A DNA stretch of 64,000 nucleotides. Source: Lachnospiraceae bacterium C1.1. GTDB taxonomy: Bacteria; Bacillota; Clostridia; Lachnospirales; Lachnospiraceae. Location of the stretch: contig JAUISW010000001.1 in assembly GCA_030434875.1 (NCBI GenBank), positions 2,119,501 through 2,183,500 on the forward strand, given 5' to 3'. The notes beneath the pieces are model-generated. The model saw only the letters and a list, made by a program, of their open reading frames with translations, searched no databases and had not been told where the DNA came from. Below, piece after piece: positions 37,416 to 46,316 of this stretch. Position 1 is the first letter of the stretch; the number at the start of each line of letters is the position of its first letter. The translations under genes were made by a program, and so were the position numbers.

Positions 37416-37618
37416 AAATTCGACCTTTCAACGCTTTAATGTTTTAACTTGCAACAGCAAGTATATTTGTTAATATAATCTTCTCAACAATTTTTGTCAA
37501 CCTTAATATCTTAACATTCTCTATTAAGTCTTATCCTTACAATCTTAACATCAAGCCTTGCAAAAGAACCTCGGCAGCTTTAATATTTATAAAGAAAAAA
37601 AATTAAGAGGTATGAAAA
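37416..37618. promoter_or_regulatory. Divergent control region between ilvN and a GNAT gene
   Basis: The gap holds an inverted repeat ACTTGC-AACA-GCAAGT (37447-37462) close to ilvN and a direct repeat ATCTTAACAT at 37508-37517 and 37542-37551. No T-box sequence was found. These are candidate operators only. Confidence 0.35.
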
Positions 37619-38140
37619 ATGAATATACGAAGCGCTGCGCTCTCGGATACAGAGCGTTTATTGGAAATTTATGCTTATTACGTCAAGGAAACTGCAATAA
37701 GCTTTGAATATGATGTTCCTTCTATTGAAGAGTTTAAGGATAGAATTTCCGAAAGACTTGGCAAATATCCCTATCTCGTTGCCGAAGATAATGGTAAAAT
37801 AGTAGGATATTCATATGCAAGTCCATTTGTAGGTAGAACAGCCTACAACCATTGCTGTGAAATGACGATATACCTGGATCATGAGCTCAGCGGTCATGGC
37901 TATGGCAGGGCTCTTTACGAGGAAATGGAAAAAGAACTTAAGGCCATGGGAATCATAAATCTTTATTCCTGTATAGGGGATCCGATAGTTGAGGATGAAT
38001 ATCTCACAAAAAACAGTGAGAACTTCCATCGACACATGGGTTATGAGAAAGTAGGTGATTTTCACAAATGCGGCTATAAATTCGGCCGCTGGTACAACAT
38101 GATCTGGATGGAAAAAATAATAGGCGAACACAAAAAATAA
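37619..38140 (+). CDS. GNAT acetyltransferase of the phosphinothricin-acetyltransferase group
   Basis: 173 aa, a full single GNAT domain. The family start IRSAALSDTERLLEIYAYYVKE, read in parts, gives the NYYV-type region, and SGHGYGRALYEEME is the acetyl-CoA loop. Members acetylate amino acids such as methionine derivatives or the herbicide phosphinothricin; the physiological substrate is unknown. It begins a plus-strand run with the CDF transporter 11 bp downstream. Confidence 0.88.
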   Translation: MNIRSAALSDTERLLEIYAYYVKETAISFEYDVPSIEEFKDRISERLGKYPYLVAEDNGKIVGYSYASPFVGRTAYNHCCEMTIYLDHELSGHGYGRALYEEMEKELKAMGIINLYSCIGDPIVEDEYLTKNSENFHRHMGYEKVGDFHKCGYKFGRWYNMIWMEKIIGEHKK

Positions 38141-38151
38141 AGGGGGTTTTT

Positions 38152-39333
38152 ATGAAGCAGAAAGAAAATTTTTTGGAGGCAGAAAGCAGCGGTAAAAATA
38201 CCGATGCTATCGTAAAAGAAAGCGAAAGCCGTGACAGGCTCATAGTAAGGACCAGTATTATCGGCATTATAACCAATATTTTTCTTGCTGTCCTTAAGAT
38301 GATCATAGGGATAGTATCACGTTCCATTGCGGTAACCATGGATGCCGTTAATAATATTTCCGATGCCGGCTCCTCAGTTATTACAATAGTGGGAACCAAG
38401 CTGGCAGGAAAACCTGCCGATAAGAAGCACCCCTTCGGCTACGGAAGGATAGAATATTTTTCAGCACTTATTATTGCTTTGATAGTGCTTTATGCCGGCA
38501 TCAGCTCATTAAGCGAATCCGTAAAGGCGATCATCTCACCTGAAATTCCCGAATACGGTACCGTTTCACTTGTAATAGTTGCCATCGCAGTTCTGGTAAA
38601 ACTGCTTCTTTCGGAATTTTTCATCAGGAGCGGACGTAAGGCAAATTCAGACTCTCTCACAGGTTCAGGCAAGGAAGCAAGGCTCGATGCTGTAGTTTCA
38701 CTCGCAACTCTTTTTGCCGCATTACTTTATACTTTGACAAAAATCAGCATTGAAGCTTATCTAGCCGCAGTGATCTCTCTTATAATAGTTAAAAGCGGTG
38801 CCGATATGCTTAAAGACACCATATCTCAGATCTTAGGAGAAAGAGCCGATCCTTCGCTCACTCTCGAAATAAAAAAGACCGTACTTAAATTTCCGGAAAT
38901 TCACGGAGCCTATGACCTTATTCTCAATAACTATGGTCCCGATAACTACAACGGCTCGATCCATATCGAAGTAGATGATACCCTAAGTGCTAACGAGATC
39001 GATGTACTTTTGAGAAGAGTCCAGCTTAAAGTTTACGAAGTCCACAAAGTCGTGCTTACAGCTATAGGTATATATTCAAAAAATACCAAAGATGATGAAT
39101 ATGCTGAAGTAGAAAAGAAATTAAGAAAGCTTGTCATGGCACAGAAATATGTACGCCAGATACATGGATTTTACTATAACAAAGAAGATAATATACTTCG
39201 TTTTGATATGGTCTTAAGCTTTGATTCTCCTAACAGAAAAAAGAGTTATGAAGAAATACGCGATCTTGTGCATAAAGAGTTCCCTGGTCAGAGACTGATG
39301 ATCGCACTAGATATGGATTACAGTGAATTATAA
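38152..39333 (+). CDS. Cation diffusion facilitator family transporter
   Basis: Divalent-metal/proton antiporter, 393 aa. Six hydrophobic helices span about 28-230. Helix II has AVTMDAVNNISDAGSSV with the two metal-site Asp residues, and HPFGYGRIEYFSALI follows. Helix V carries EARLDAVVSL. The cytoplasmic C-terminal domain (about 240-393) is longer than usual, suggesting an extra ferredoxin-like part. Zn, Mn or Fe are possible; selectivity cannot be set from sequence. Confidence 0.93.
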   Translation: MKQKENFLEAESSGKNTDAIVKESESRDRLIVRTSIIGIITNIFLAVLKMIIGIVSRSIAVTMDAVNNISDAGSSVITIVGTKLAGKPADKKHPFGYGRIEYFSALIIALIVLYAGISSLSESVKAIISPEIPEYGTVSLVIVAIAVLVKLLLSEFFIRSGRKANSDSLTGSGKEARLDAVVSLATLFAALLYTLTKISIEAYLAAVISLIIVKSGADMLKDTISQILGERADPSLTLEIKKTVLKFPEIHGAYDLILNNYGPDNYNGSIHIEVDDTLSANEIDVLLRRVQLKVYEVHKVVLTAIGIYSKNTKDDEYAEVEKKLRKLVMAQKYVRQIHGFYYNKEDNILRFDMVLSFDSPNRKKSYEEIRDLVHKEFPGQRLMIALDMDYSEL

Positions 39334-39353
39334 AAAGGATTTTAGTTTATTAA

Positions 39354-40226
39354 ATGAAACTTTTAAATGAATATCTCCGTGAAAAATTCGGGATGAAGAT
39401 ATATAAGATTGCCTTAAACGGAGGATGCAGCTGTCCAAACCGCGATGGTCTCATTGATACAAGAGGCTGCATCTTCTGTTCCGAGGGCGGAAGCGGTGAA
39501 TTTGCCTCAAGTCCGAAACTCAGCATAACTGAGCAGATAGAGCAGGGTAAGGAAAAGGTAAAGAAAAAAATAAAAGATGGTAAATACATCGCCTATTTCC
39601 AGGCATATACCGGAACCTATGCCCCTGTTAACAAATTAAGGCAGGACTTCTATGAGGCAATAAATCATCCCGATATTGCCATTCTTTCCATAGCTACAAG
39701 ACCTGACTGTCTTCCGGACGATGTCCTTGAACTTCTCTCAGATCTTAATAAGATCAAACCCGTATGGGTGGAACTCGGTCTCCAGACAATCCATGAACAG
39801 ACTGCCGAATATATCAGAAGAGGTTATCAACTTCCTGTCTATGAAAATGCAGTAAACGAACTTCGCAAACGAGATATCGAAGTCATTACTCATGTAATTT
39901 TGGGACTCCCGGGCGAAAACAAAAATGATATGCTCGAAACGGTTAAATATGTCTGCAGTTCAGGTGCCAACGGCATCAAACTGCAGCTTCTTCATGTTCT
40001 TAAGGGAACCGATCTTGCAAAAGATTATTACGACGGAAAAGTAAATATCCTCTCCGAGGATGAATATCTGGATCTCTTGAAAGACTGTACAGCCCTTATC
40101 CCTGATAATATAATCGTTCACAGGCTGACCGGTGACGGTGACAAACGCCTTCTCATCGCGCCTCTATGGAGCGGAAATAAACGTCATGTCTGGAATCGCA
40201 TTCAGAAAGAAATTATAAACCATTGA
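39354..40226 (+). CDS. Radical SAM protein of the YtqA/YhcC (TIGR01212) type
   Basis: 290 aa. The cluster-binding cysteines have this family's spacing, in CPNRDG and RGCIFC (C-x11-C-x2-C). A block VELGLQTIHEQTAEYIRRGY and GLPGENKNDML follow, all typical of the Elp3-related YhcC group. Its reaction is not known with certainty. It follows the CDF gene by 20 bp and is followed by a small membrane protein. Confidence 0.92.
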   Translation: MKLLNEYLREKFGMKIYKIALNGGCSCPNRDGLIDTRGCIFCSEGGSGEFASSPKLSITEQIEQGKEKVKKKIKDGKYIAYFQAYTGTYAPVNKLRQDFYEAINHPDIAILSIATRPDCLPDDVLELLSDLNKIKPVWVELGLQTIHEQTAEYIRRGYQLPVYENAVNELRKRDIEVITHVILGLPGENKNDMLETVKYVCSSGANGIKLQLLHVLKGTDLAKDYYDGKVNILSEDEYLDLLKDCTALIPDNIIVHRLTGDGDKRLLIAPLWSGNKRHVWNRIQKEIINH

Positions 40227-40244
40227 AAGGTAACGACAAAAAAA

Positions 40245-40796
40245 ATGAAATATTTATATGAAATAACAGATACTGCAAAAAGAGCATATATAGAAAAAAT
40301 GGTACTAGGCATCAACAATGTCGGTCCTTTTTTCGGGATAGGCTCTTTTTTTATGAGCTGCATTGGCGCCATGCTTTTATATCTTGCTTCAGGAATATTC
40401 AGAAAATCGCTTGAGGAATCCGAGTTCTTTTTTACCGGATTATCTCTTTTAACTTTTATTTTCGGTCTCTTTATGGCTCTTTCTATTGTTTTCTATAAAT
40501 CTCTAAAAAAAGATTTTATCCTTTTGAAAAAAGATGTCCGTAACGGCAATCTCTTTATCCGAAAAATATATATTAAAAAAATCCGGGTATATTCCTCCGG
40601 GAAAAATGTGCACCATACGTATCGCGCTACAGAATACAGCTTTGAGGATGGCCTGATTCACTCAGATGATGACATTGAAATACAAGGATTCGATGTAAAT
40701 CTGCAAGATACGATCAATAAAGAAGGAATATATTATAAAAGCGTCAATAGCTCCGGTCATAAATACTCCGGAATAATTCCTCCTTATCAACCATAA
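40245..40796 (+). CDS. Membrane protein of unknown function
   Basis: 183 aa, no family recognised. Two hydrophobic helices (about 25-50 and 65-87) are followed by a soluble part of about 95 residues rich in Lys, Ser and Tyr. The N terminus is short and soluble. It lies 18 bp after the radical SAM gene at the end of the plus-strand run. Codon use looks native. Confidence 0.7.
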   Translation: MKYLYEITDTAKRAYIEKMVLGINNVGPFFGIGSFFMSCIGAMLLYLASGIFRKSLEESEFFFTGLSLLTFIFGLFMALSIVFYKSLKKDFILLKKDVRNGNLFIRKIYIKKIRVYSSGKNVHHTYRATEYSFEDGLIHSDDDIEIQGFDVNLQDTINKEGIYYKSVNSSGHKYSGIIPPYQP

Positions 40797-40890
40797 TAAA
40801 AAGTTTTAAAAAGTGGTTATAGCAACATATTTTCTCCTGTTACAGAGTTATCATTTGATCGTCAGCCGACCACAGACCGGCTTAATCATA

Positions 40891-40919
40891 CAGAAACCCG
40901 TAATGTTCACGGGTTTCTG
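40891..40919. other. CAGAAACCCGT hairpin upstream of the DUF1858 gene
   Basis: A perfect 11-bp stem, CAGAAACCCGT (40891-40901) with ACGGGTTTCTG (40909-40919), lies 72 bp before the DUF1858 ATG. No T tract follows. The stem core and the following TGA are shared with the hairpin at 21,255. Confidence 0.6.
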
Positions 40920-40991
40920 ATCATAACAAATATTTTACCTTAATAATTCACTGAATACCGCAAATTATTAATTAACACGGAGGATCAAATA

Positions 40992-41201
40992 ATGAATACT
41001 GTAACAGGTGATATGTTAGTCGGAAATATAGTAGCAGAATGCCCTGAACTTGCCGAAACTCTTATGGATGCCGGAATGCATTGTCTCGGCTGTCCTGCAG
41101 CACACGGCGAAAGCCTTACAGATGCATGCGTTGTTCACGGACTTGAGCCTGAAAACGTCATTTCAAAGGTAAATGCAAGACTTAAAGAGCTCAACGCATA
41201 A
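40992..41201 (+). CDS. DUF1858 domain protein
   Basis: 69 aa small cytoplasmic protein with the family's features: VGNIVAECPELAETLMDAGMHC, read in parts, leads to the paired cysteines of HCLGCPAAHGESL, followed by a helical tail. Family members often accompany hybrid-cluster or redox proteins and may bind a metal or undergo thiol chemistry. GGAGG precedes the ATG. The function is undefined. Confidence 0.9.
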   Translation: MNTVTGDMLVGNIVAECPELAETLMDAGMHCLGCPAAHGESLTDACVVHGLEPENVISKVNARLKELNA

Positions 41202-41210
41202 GGAGGCAGC

Positions 41211-41356
41211 ATGAGTACATCTTTAGGACCGATACAGACTGCGGAGTTGGCCTCTATTACCTTCTCCGCGAATCTGTAATGAAAGGCATGCTCGAGGGCA
41301 GCGGCTACTCCTTAGAAACCCTCTCCGACGACAGCTGGAAGATCGTAAAACAATAA
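41211..41356 (+). pseudogene. Frameshifted small ORF after the DUF1858 gene
   Basis: A near-perfect AAGGAGG site lies four bases before the ATG at 41211, but that frame stops after 22 codons. In the next frame an open stretch runs from about 41,213 to the TAA at 41354-41356: YIFRTDTDCGVGLYYLLR and GYSLETLSDDSWKIVKQ are protein-like. Restoring one base near 41,216 would give MSYIFRTD and an intact product of about 48 aa. It therefore looks like a small gene broken by a single-base deletion, or the end of an older gene. I do not recognise the family. The palindromic repeat begins one base after its stop. Confidence 0.5.
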
Positions 41357-41357
41357 C

Positions 41358-41749
41358 CTATAGTTTTTCGTTTTAGTTTTTCACCTGTTGCGTTGTTCGG
41401 CTAATCTGTTTCCAACGAGGGACGCTTTCGCTGCAAAAGAAAAATCGCAGCGGTACTAGTTCCGCAAAGAACGCGGAACAAGGACCGGCGTTTTTCATGA
41501 CCCCTCTTTTGGAAACAGATAATCCTCGCAACTCACATCTTCACTAACTGGTTTTACTAAAAAAAACTAATAATGTAAACCAGAGCCGCGAACCTCAAAT
41601 GTTCCTAAAGAGGATTGTGCGAGACGCCGGCACTTATGCCGCGTTTTTTGCGGCATTATGTACCGCTGCGTCGGAGCCCAAAGCGAGAGCGTTCCTCGTA
41701 GGAACTTTGAGGCGAACGGCGTAACAGGCGAAGTCACTAAAAACTATAG
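41358..41749. repeat. MITE-like palindromic repeat, larger copy B
   Basis: 392 bp bounded by CTATAG at 41358-41363 and 41744-41749. The left arm reads CCTGTTGCG-TTGTTCGG and the right arm matches it on the opposite strand as CCTGTTACGCCGTTCGCC. The last 50 bases repeat copy A (135-256) with two mismatches. The middle holds further nested inverted pairs: ATCTGTTTCCAA with TTGGAAACAGAT, CGCAGCGGTAC with GTACCGCTGCG, and TTCCGC-n-GCGGAA. No transposase is encoded. It abuts the broken ORF on the left and contains the pfkB stop codon on the right. Confidence 0.75.
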
Positions 41750-42630
41750 TTTTCTACTTCCGACTTTGTCGGAATGGACGGCGAGGCGCCCTCCCTCGAT
41801 ACTGCTATTGCCGAGGCTTTTGCCGCGGTGTTCAGGGCTTCTTTCGGCGATCTTCCTTTGATCATTTCTGCTATGAAATATCCGGAAAATGTATCTCCGG
41901 CAGCAGTAGTATCTGCCGCCTTAACCTTATAGACCTCCTGTTTTACGATCTCATCTCCGTATATGTAAAACGAACCCTCTGTTCCGAGCGTGAGAATGAT
42001 CTTTTGGGCCGGAAACTTTTCCCCAAGTTTACCGGCCAGCTTTTCCCCGTCATTTTCTTCTATACCTGCAAGAGACGCTGCTTCTATCTCATTTACAAAG
42101 AAATAGTCAACATATTCCAGATTGATCCCGTCAATTACCGAATTATAGGGAGACGGATTAAGGACGATCTGCATTCCTATATCATGAGCTTTATCAATGA
42201 TATAAGATAAATTATTGACTTCATTCTGAAGCACCAGCAGATCTCCCTTTTCAAAACGCGAAAGCGTTTCATCTATCTGCTCACAACTTATTGCCTGATT
42301 AGCTCCTCCGTAAAGCAGTATGCAGTTATCGCCGTCCTTATCATTTTGTATTATGGCATGTCCGCTGGCTGTATCATCAAGTATCCTTACCAATGATACA
42401 TCAACATCTGCGTTTTTCAGTGTATCAAGCAGGAAAAGGCCATCCTCTCCTACAGATCCGGCATGAAAGACTTTAACTCCTGCCCTGCCCAAAGCTATGG
42501 ACTGATTCAGCCCTTTACCGCCTACAAAAATATTTCTTGAGCCGGCAAGTTCTGTTTCGCCCTTTCTCACCATGTGATCCATTTCATATACATAATCAAT
42601 ATTCAGTGAACCAAAGTTCAGAACTTTCAT
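41737..42630 (-). CDS. PfkB-family sugar kinase (ribokinase-like)
   Basis: About 297 aa. The start at 42630 overlaps the FucU stop as ATGA and has AAGGGA upstream, better than the ATG at 42660. Substrate motif FVGGKGLNQSIALGRAG near residue 35 and the catalytic DTTAAGDTFSGYF near the C terminus mark a ribokinase-type enzyme. The last four codons and the TAG are contributed by the repeat at 41,358-41,749. It is the last gene of the MtnK/MtnA operon and may phosphorylate ribose or the sugar freed by the mutarotase; the substrate is inferred. Confidence 0.9.
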   Translation of the reverse strand: MKVLNFGSLNIDYVYEMDHMVRKGETELAGSRNIFVGGKGLNQSIALGRAGVKVFHAGSVGEDGLFLLDTLKNADVDVSLVRILDDTASGHAIIQNDKDGDNCILLYGGANQAISCEQIDETLSRFEKGDLLVLQNEVNNLSYIIDKAHDIGMQIVLNPSPYNSVIDGINLEYVDYFFVNEIEAASLAGIEENDGEKLAGKLGEKFPAQKIILTLGTEGSFYIYGDEIVKQEVYKVKAADTTAAGDTFSGYFIAEMIKGRSPKEALNTAAKASAIAVSREGASPSIPTKSEVENYSF

Positions 42631-43067
42631 AAAAGACATCCCTTCTGAATAATAATGCATCCGTAAAGCGCCTTTTCCGATGTTGAAACAACTGCATAGG
42701 CATTTCTTGACTCTTCGTAAAAATCAAATCTGTCTATAAAACGGATAGCATTTTTTCCTCTCTTATCATATTTGGAAACGATATCGCTGAATTCATCCCA
42801 TATAGGAGTAGGAAGATTTTTATCCGCCTTCTGCATTAGGGCAACCGGCTGTTCAACAAAATCATCCAGAGGAAAAAGCTGAAGCAACGCATCAAGAATA
42901 GCAGTAGCCTTAAGACCATCACACCTTATATTTATATGATTTTTTGCCTTTGCCATTGAGCTTGCCGGGAAATTGCAGTCACCTATTACCAGCGTATCTC
43001 CATGTCCCATTTCAGCTATCACCTTTAATAATTCAGGCGATATTATATCCGGTATACCTTTTAGCAT
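42627..43067 (-). CDS. FucU/RbsD-family sugar mutarotase
   Basis: 146 aa, the size of FucU. It opens with LKGIPDIISPELLKVIAEMGHGD, read in parts; the EMGHGD block and DCNFPASS are the family's catalytic and substrate signatures. Such enzymes speed anomer interconversion of fucose or ribose so that the right form reaches a kinase. It lies directly before the PfkB kinase (4-bp overlap) and 11 bp after the phosphatase gene. Confidence 0.9.
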   Translation of the reverse strand: MLKGIPDIISPELLKVIAEMGHGDTLVIGDCNFPASSMAKAKNHINIRCDGLKATAILDALLQLFPLDDFVEQPVALMQKADKNLPTPIWDEFSDIVSKYDKRGKNAIRFIDRFDFYEESRNAYAVVSTSEKALYGCIIIQKGCLL

Positions 43068-43078
43068 AGCAGTCCTCC

Positions 43079-43882
43079 TTATATATTTTCAAGAATTTTT
43101 TTTGCTTCAGTCCAGGATTTTTTATTTCCGCATATAACGGAACTGGTACCCTCAAGAGGCATCGGATTTCCCTTCATATCCGTCATAATACCTCCGGCTT
43201 CCTCTACTATTACCATGGCAGCTGCATAATCATATGGTTTTAGAACATATTGAACATATGCCACTGTAGCTCCGGCAGCAACCGTACAAAGTCCCAGTGC
43301 TGCCGATCCTCCTTCTCTTACTGCATAAGCTTTGCTGTAAAATTTTCTTATCGCCGAAAAAAGTCTGTCTGCAAGTTCTCCATCACCCTCGTTATAACGG
43401 ATTATATCAAAACCTACCAAACCCTCTTCCAACGTTCTCTCAGCAATCTTTAACCGTCTGCCGTTACAGAAACTTCCTTTTCCACGTATTCCTACATACA
43501 TATCATCAAGATAAGGATTATATATAAAGCCTGCGATCATTTTACCGTCAAGTGCAAGTCCTGCTGAAACGCAGCTATGCTTAAATCCCTCCATGAAATT
43601 AGTCGTTCCGTCTATAGGATCCAGATAAAATACATAACCATCTGAAGCTTTTCTTGAAACTCCATCCGTATCCTCTTCTCCATAATATGACGCTTCAGGA
43701 ATCAGTTCGGCTAAATTTTTAATAAGAAATTCCTGTATCTTTATATCATAGTCAGTACAAAAATTTACAGCCCCGTCTTTCTCATGAATATCTTTTTCAT
43801 CCGGAACAGCCTTAAGCATCATCTTTCCGGCTTTCCTGACTATCTCTTCTATTTTTTTATAATCTGCTTCTTTAATATCCAT
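43079..43882 (-). CDS. Inositol-monophosphatase-family phosphatase
   Basis: About 267 aa from the ATG at 43882 with GAGG upstream. Mg-binding signatures are YGEEDTDG and YLDPIDGTTNFMEGF, with the C-terminal YDYAAAMVIVEEAGG. Family members remove phosphate from inositol-1-P, sugar phosphates or PAP. In this operon a sugar-phosphate substrate, perhaps a detoxification or salvage step, is plausible but unproven. It begins just past the mtnK stop. Confidence 0.9.
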   Translation of the reverse strand: MDIKEADYKKIEEIVRKAGKMMLKAVPDEKDIHEKDGAVNFCTDYDIKIQEFLIKNLAELIPEASYYGEEDTDGVSRKASDGYVFYLDPIDGTTNFMEGFKHSCVSAGLALDGKMIAGFIYNPYLDDMYVGIRGKGSFCNGRRLKIAERTLEEGLVGFDIIRYNEGDGELADRLFSAIRKFYSKAYAVREGGSAALGLCTVAAGATVAYVQYVLKPYDYAAAMVIVEEAGGIMTDMKGNPMPLEGTSSVICGNKKSWTEAKKILENI

Positions 43883-43890
43883 CCTTCGCC

Positions 43891-45150
43891 TCAAAGAGTT
43901 TTCTCTGCTTTTTCGGTAGCCTTTACAACCGCTTCGGCAAATGCCTCTCCCATTCTGAATTTTTCTGCATTAAGGATAAAATCTTTACCTGCAAAAATAT
44001 TAACTCTTTCTGCCAGTAATCTCTTCTTCTCATCTTTAATAGATGTAACATCCACTACATTTGCCATTCCCACTGTACGTCTGTGTAGCTCCGTTCCGGC
44101 ATATCCCGCAGTATCATTTAATATTTTATCAAGATAAAATTCCTTAAATCCTTTAACCTTAGCCATAGGTTCGGTAACTGATTTATCATAAAGGTCATTG
44201 AATTTACTTATAAAGAGATTCATGCTGTCCTTAATAACATTAAGTGTCCAGTCACAAAATTCCCTATCATCTGTTGAAAGACCGTTAACATATGCAAAGA
44301 TCATATTTGCAACCAGATTGCCTATATCATATCCCATAGGTGCAAATGTACCGAATTCACAGTCAAATACCTTTATTCCATCATCATTAATAAATATTGA
44401 GCCTGTATGAAGGTCACCATGCAAAAGTGCTTCTGCATCAGTCATAAAGCGGAATTTGAGCTTTGAAACCTTCAGATGAAGATCCTCATCCGAATATAAT
44501 TCTTTTTCTATGAATGCTCTATTAGGCTCATAGATATTATTACGCTCTGCGCCTAAATACGGCTCCATCAGTACGAGCTTTTCTGTAATATCATCGAGAT
44601 CTGGTGTGATGAATCTTCTTGTCATTTCCTTCTTTTCACGATGATCCATGACCACATCGCTCGTAAGAAGAAGTGTTTTAGACATAAATTCAGCAATATT
44701 TTCCGCAAAATGCGGATATGTCTTATGCTGAAGCATTGCATCTCTCATTACCAGATAATCGCTGCAATCCTCCATTCCGCATGCACTCATGGTGGTATCA
44801 AAGAAATAAATATGCGGAACCATTCCCGGAACAAGTTTTTCCTCGATCTGTAAAATTTCAGATTCCTGACGATTACGATCAAGAGTTGCTGTCATGTCCT
44901 CAGAAATTCTTAAAGAATCCCCTGCCTGTTTTATATAAAGCCTGTTGCCTTTTCCATCTGTTACCCGGCATACATGATTAAGATTGCCATGAGAACCCGG
45001 AATTACAGCTTTCATACTGTCTCTGTCCCATTCAATCTTTCCCTCGCCTTTTCCCTCAGTCATTTTAAGGGTATATTCAATAACTACCTTCTCTGTTCCC
45101 TCTGGATCATCCTCATTTATCATTAAAAAATATTTTGAAAAGTCTGACAT
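43891..45150 (-). CDS. mtnK: S-methyl-5-thioribose kinase
   Basis: ATP-dependent phosphorylation of 5-methylthioribose at C1 (or of 5-deoxyribose in related enzymes). It has 419 aa, slightly longer than the usual 400. The aminoglycoside-kinase-like fold shows LLHGDLHTGSIFI (catalytic Asp, the MtnK-specific HTGS) and VFDCEFGTFAPMGYDIGN (metal Asp). YIKQAGDSLRISE near residue 75 is the ATP loop. It lies 15 bp after mtnA. Together with mtnA and an aldolase it forms a sugar shunt rather than the full methionine salvage; mtnB, mtnW and mtnD are absent here. Confidence 0.95.
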   Translation of the reverse strand: MSDFSKYFLMINEDDPEGTEKVVIEYTLKMTEGKGEGKIEWDRDSMKAVIPGSHGNLNHVCRVTDGKGNRLYIKQAGDSLRISEDMTATLDRNRQESEILQIEEKLVPGMVPHIYFFDTTMSACGMEDCSDYLVMRDAMLQHKTYPHFAENIAEFMSKTLLLTSDVVMDHREKKEMTRRFITPDLDDITEKLVLMEPYLGAERNNIYEPNRAFIEKELYSDEDLHLKVSKLKFRFMTDAEALLHGDLHTGSIFINDDGIKVFDCEFGTFAPMGYDIGNLVANMIFAYVNGLSTDDREFCDWTLNVIKDSMNLFISKFNDLYDKSVTEPMAKVKGFKEFYLDKILNDTAGYAGTELHRRTVGMANVVDVTSIKDEKKRLLAERVNIFAGKDFILNAEKFRMGEAFAEAVVKATEKAEKTL

Positions 45151-45165
45151 CTCTGCGCCTCCCGA

Positions 45166-46278
45166 TTATTTTTTATCAACAAACTTCTCTACTGGTCTGA
45201 TACCCATTTTTTCAAAAGATTCCTTAAACGGTGCCGTCGCAATTCCCTTCTCGGTAATTATCCCGGTTATAAGGCTGTGATCTGTCACATCAAAAGCCGG
45301 ATTTACAACCCCGACTCCTTCCGGTGCCATGCGTTCCTTATACCACATCTCTGTAACCTCTTCGCTCTTTCTCTGCTCGATCTTTATCTCATCCCCTGAC
45401 GCCAATGTCATGTCTATAGTTGATGAAGGAGCACATACATAAAAAGGAATTCCATAGTGTTTTGCAATTATGGCAACACCACTTGTTCCTATCTTATTTG
45501 CAAAATCACCATTTGCAGCAACTCTGTCACAGCCTACGAATATTATGCCGATCTTTCCGGATTTCATAGTGTAGGATGCCATATTATCACACTGTACATA
45601 TGTATCAACTCCGGCTGCCTGCATCTCATAAGCCGACAGTCTTGCTCCCTGCAGTAAAGGTCTGGTCTCATCGCAATAAACATGCATGTCTTTCTTTCCA
45701 TCCCAGCCCTTTTCAAGAGCTATATATACAGGAGCAAGTGCAGTACCATATTTTGCAGTAGCAAGTGTTCCGGCATTACAATGTGTCATAATGCCAACAC
45801 CCTTTCCGAGTTTTTCCAAAAGCTCATATCCATACGCTCCTATATTACGGCTGATCTGGATATCTTCCTCTCTTATATCATCAGCTTCTTTCCTTAGAAG
45901 TTTTTTAATTTCATCCACGGATCTGGAATCTTTTTCCTTCATAAGAAGCGAATGCATTCTGTTAAGAGCCCAGCTTAAATTTACAGCAGTTGGTCTGGAT
46001 GAATTCAGATAAACCATATTTTCATGACATTTTTCAACAAATTCATCCATATTATCAGTCTTAAGCTGATGAGCAAAAAGATAATATCCATAAGCTCCGC
46101 ATACACCAATTGCCGGAGCTCCCCTGACACGAAGTTTCTGGATAGCCTCCCAGATATCCTCAGCCTTATCAACTCTTAAATATTCACATTTATTCGGGAG
46201 CAATGTCTGATCAAGGATTATAACTTTCTCACCATCCTCAGAGAGCTTTACCGTATCCAGACTTAACGCATTTTCCAT
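45166..46278 (-). CDS. mtnA: S-methyl-5-thioribose-1-phosphate isomerase
   Basis: Converts 5-methylthioribose-1-phosphate to the ribulose form. 370 aa, eIF2B-like fold. Conserved blocks are KLRVRGAPAIGVCGAYG near residue 53, MTHCNAGTLATAKYGTAL with the catalytic Cys, GCDRVAANGDFANKIGT with the catalytic Asp, and CAPSSTIDMTLASGDEI. Homologues act on 5-deoxyribose-1-P as well. It follows the ABC permease by 38 bp. Confidence 0.96.
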   Translation of the reverse strand: MENALSLDTVKLSEDGEKVIILDQTLLPNKCEYLRVDKAEDIWEAIQKLRVRGAPAIGVCGAYGYYLFAHQLKTDNMDEFVEKCHENMVYLNSSRPTAVNLSWALNRMHSLLMKEKDSRSVDEIKKLLRKEADDIREEDIQISRNIGAYGYELLEKLGKGVGIMTHCNAGTLATAKYGTALAPVYIALEKGWDGKKDMHVYCDETRPLLQGARLSAYEMQAAGVDTYVQCDNMASYTMKSGKIGIIFVGCDRVAANGDFANKIGTSGVAIIAKHYGIPFYVCAPSSTIDMTLASGDEIKIEQRKSEEVTEMWYKERMAPEGVGVVNPAFDVTDHSLITGIITEKGIATAPFKESFEKMGIRPVEKFVDKK

Positions 46279-46316
46279 AATTCAGCACACCCTTTCCTCT
46301 ATAAATAAATCTTATT

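Noticed and set aside
37416..37618. T-box or leader-peptide attenuator before ilvN
   Set aside because: No T-box signature (AGGGTGGAACCGCG), no antiterminator and no run of branched-chain codons in a leader ORF.
41737..46278. Complete aerobic methionine salvage pathway
   Set aside because: Only mtnK and mtnA are present; the dehydratase, enolase/phosphatase and dioxygenase genes are absent, and the aldolase fits a shunt instead.
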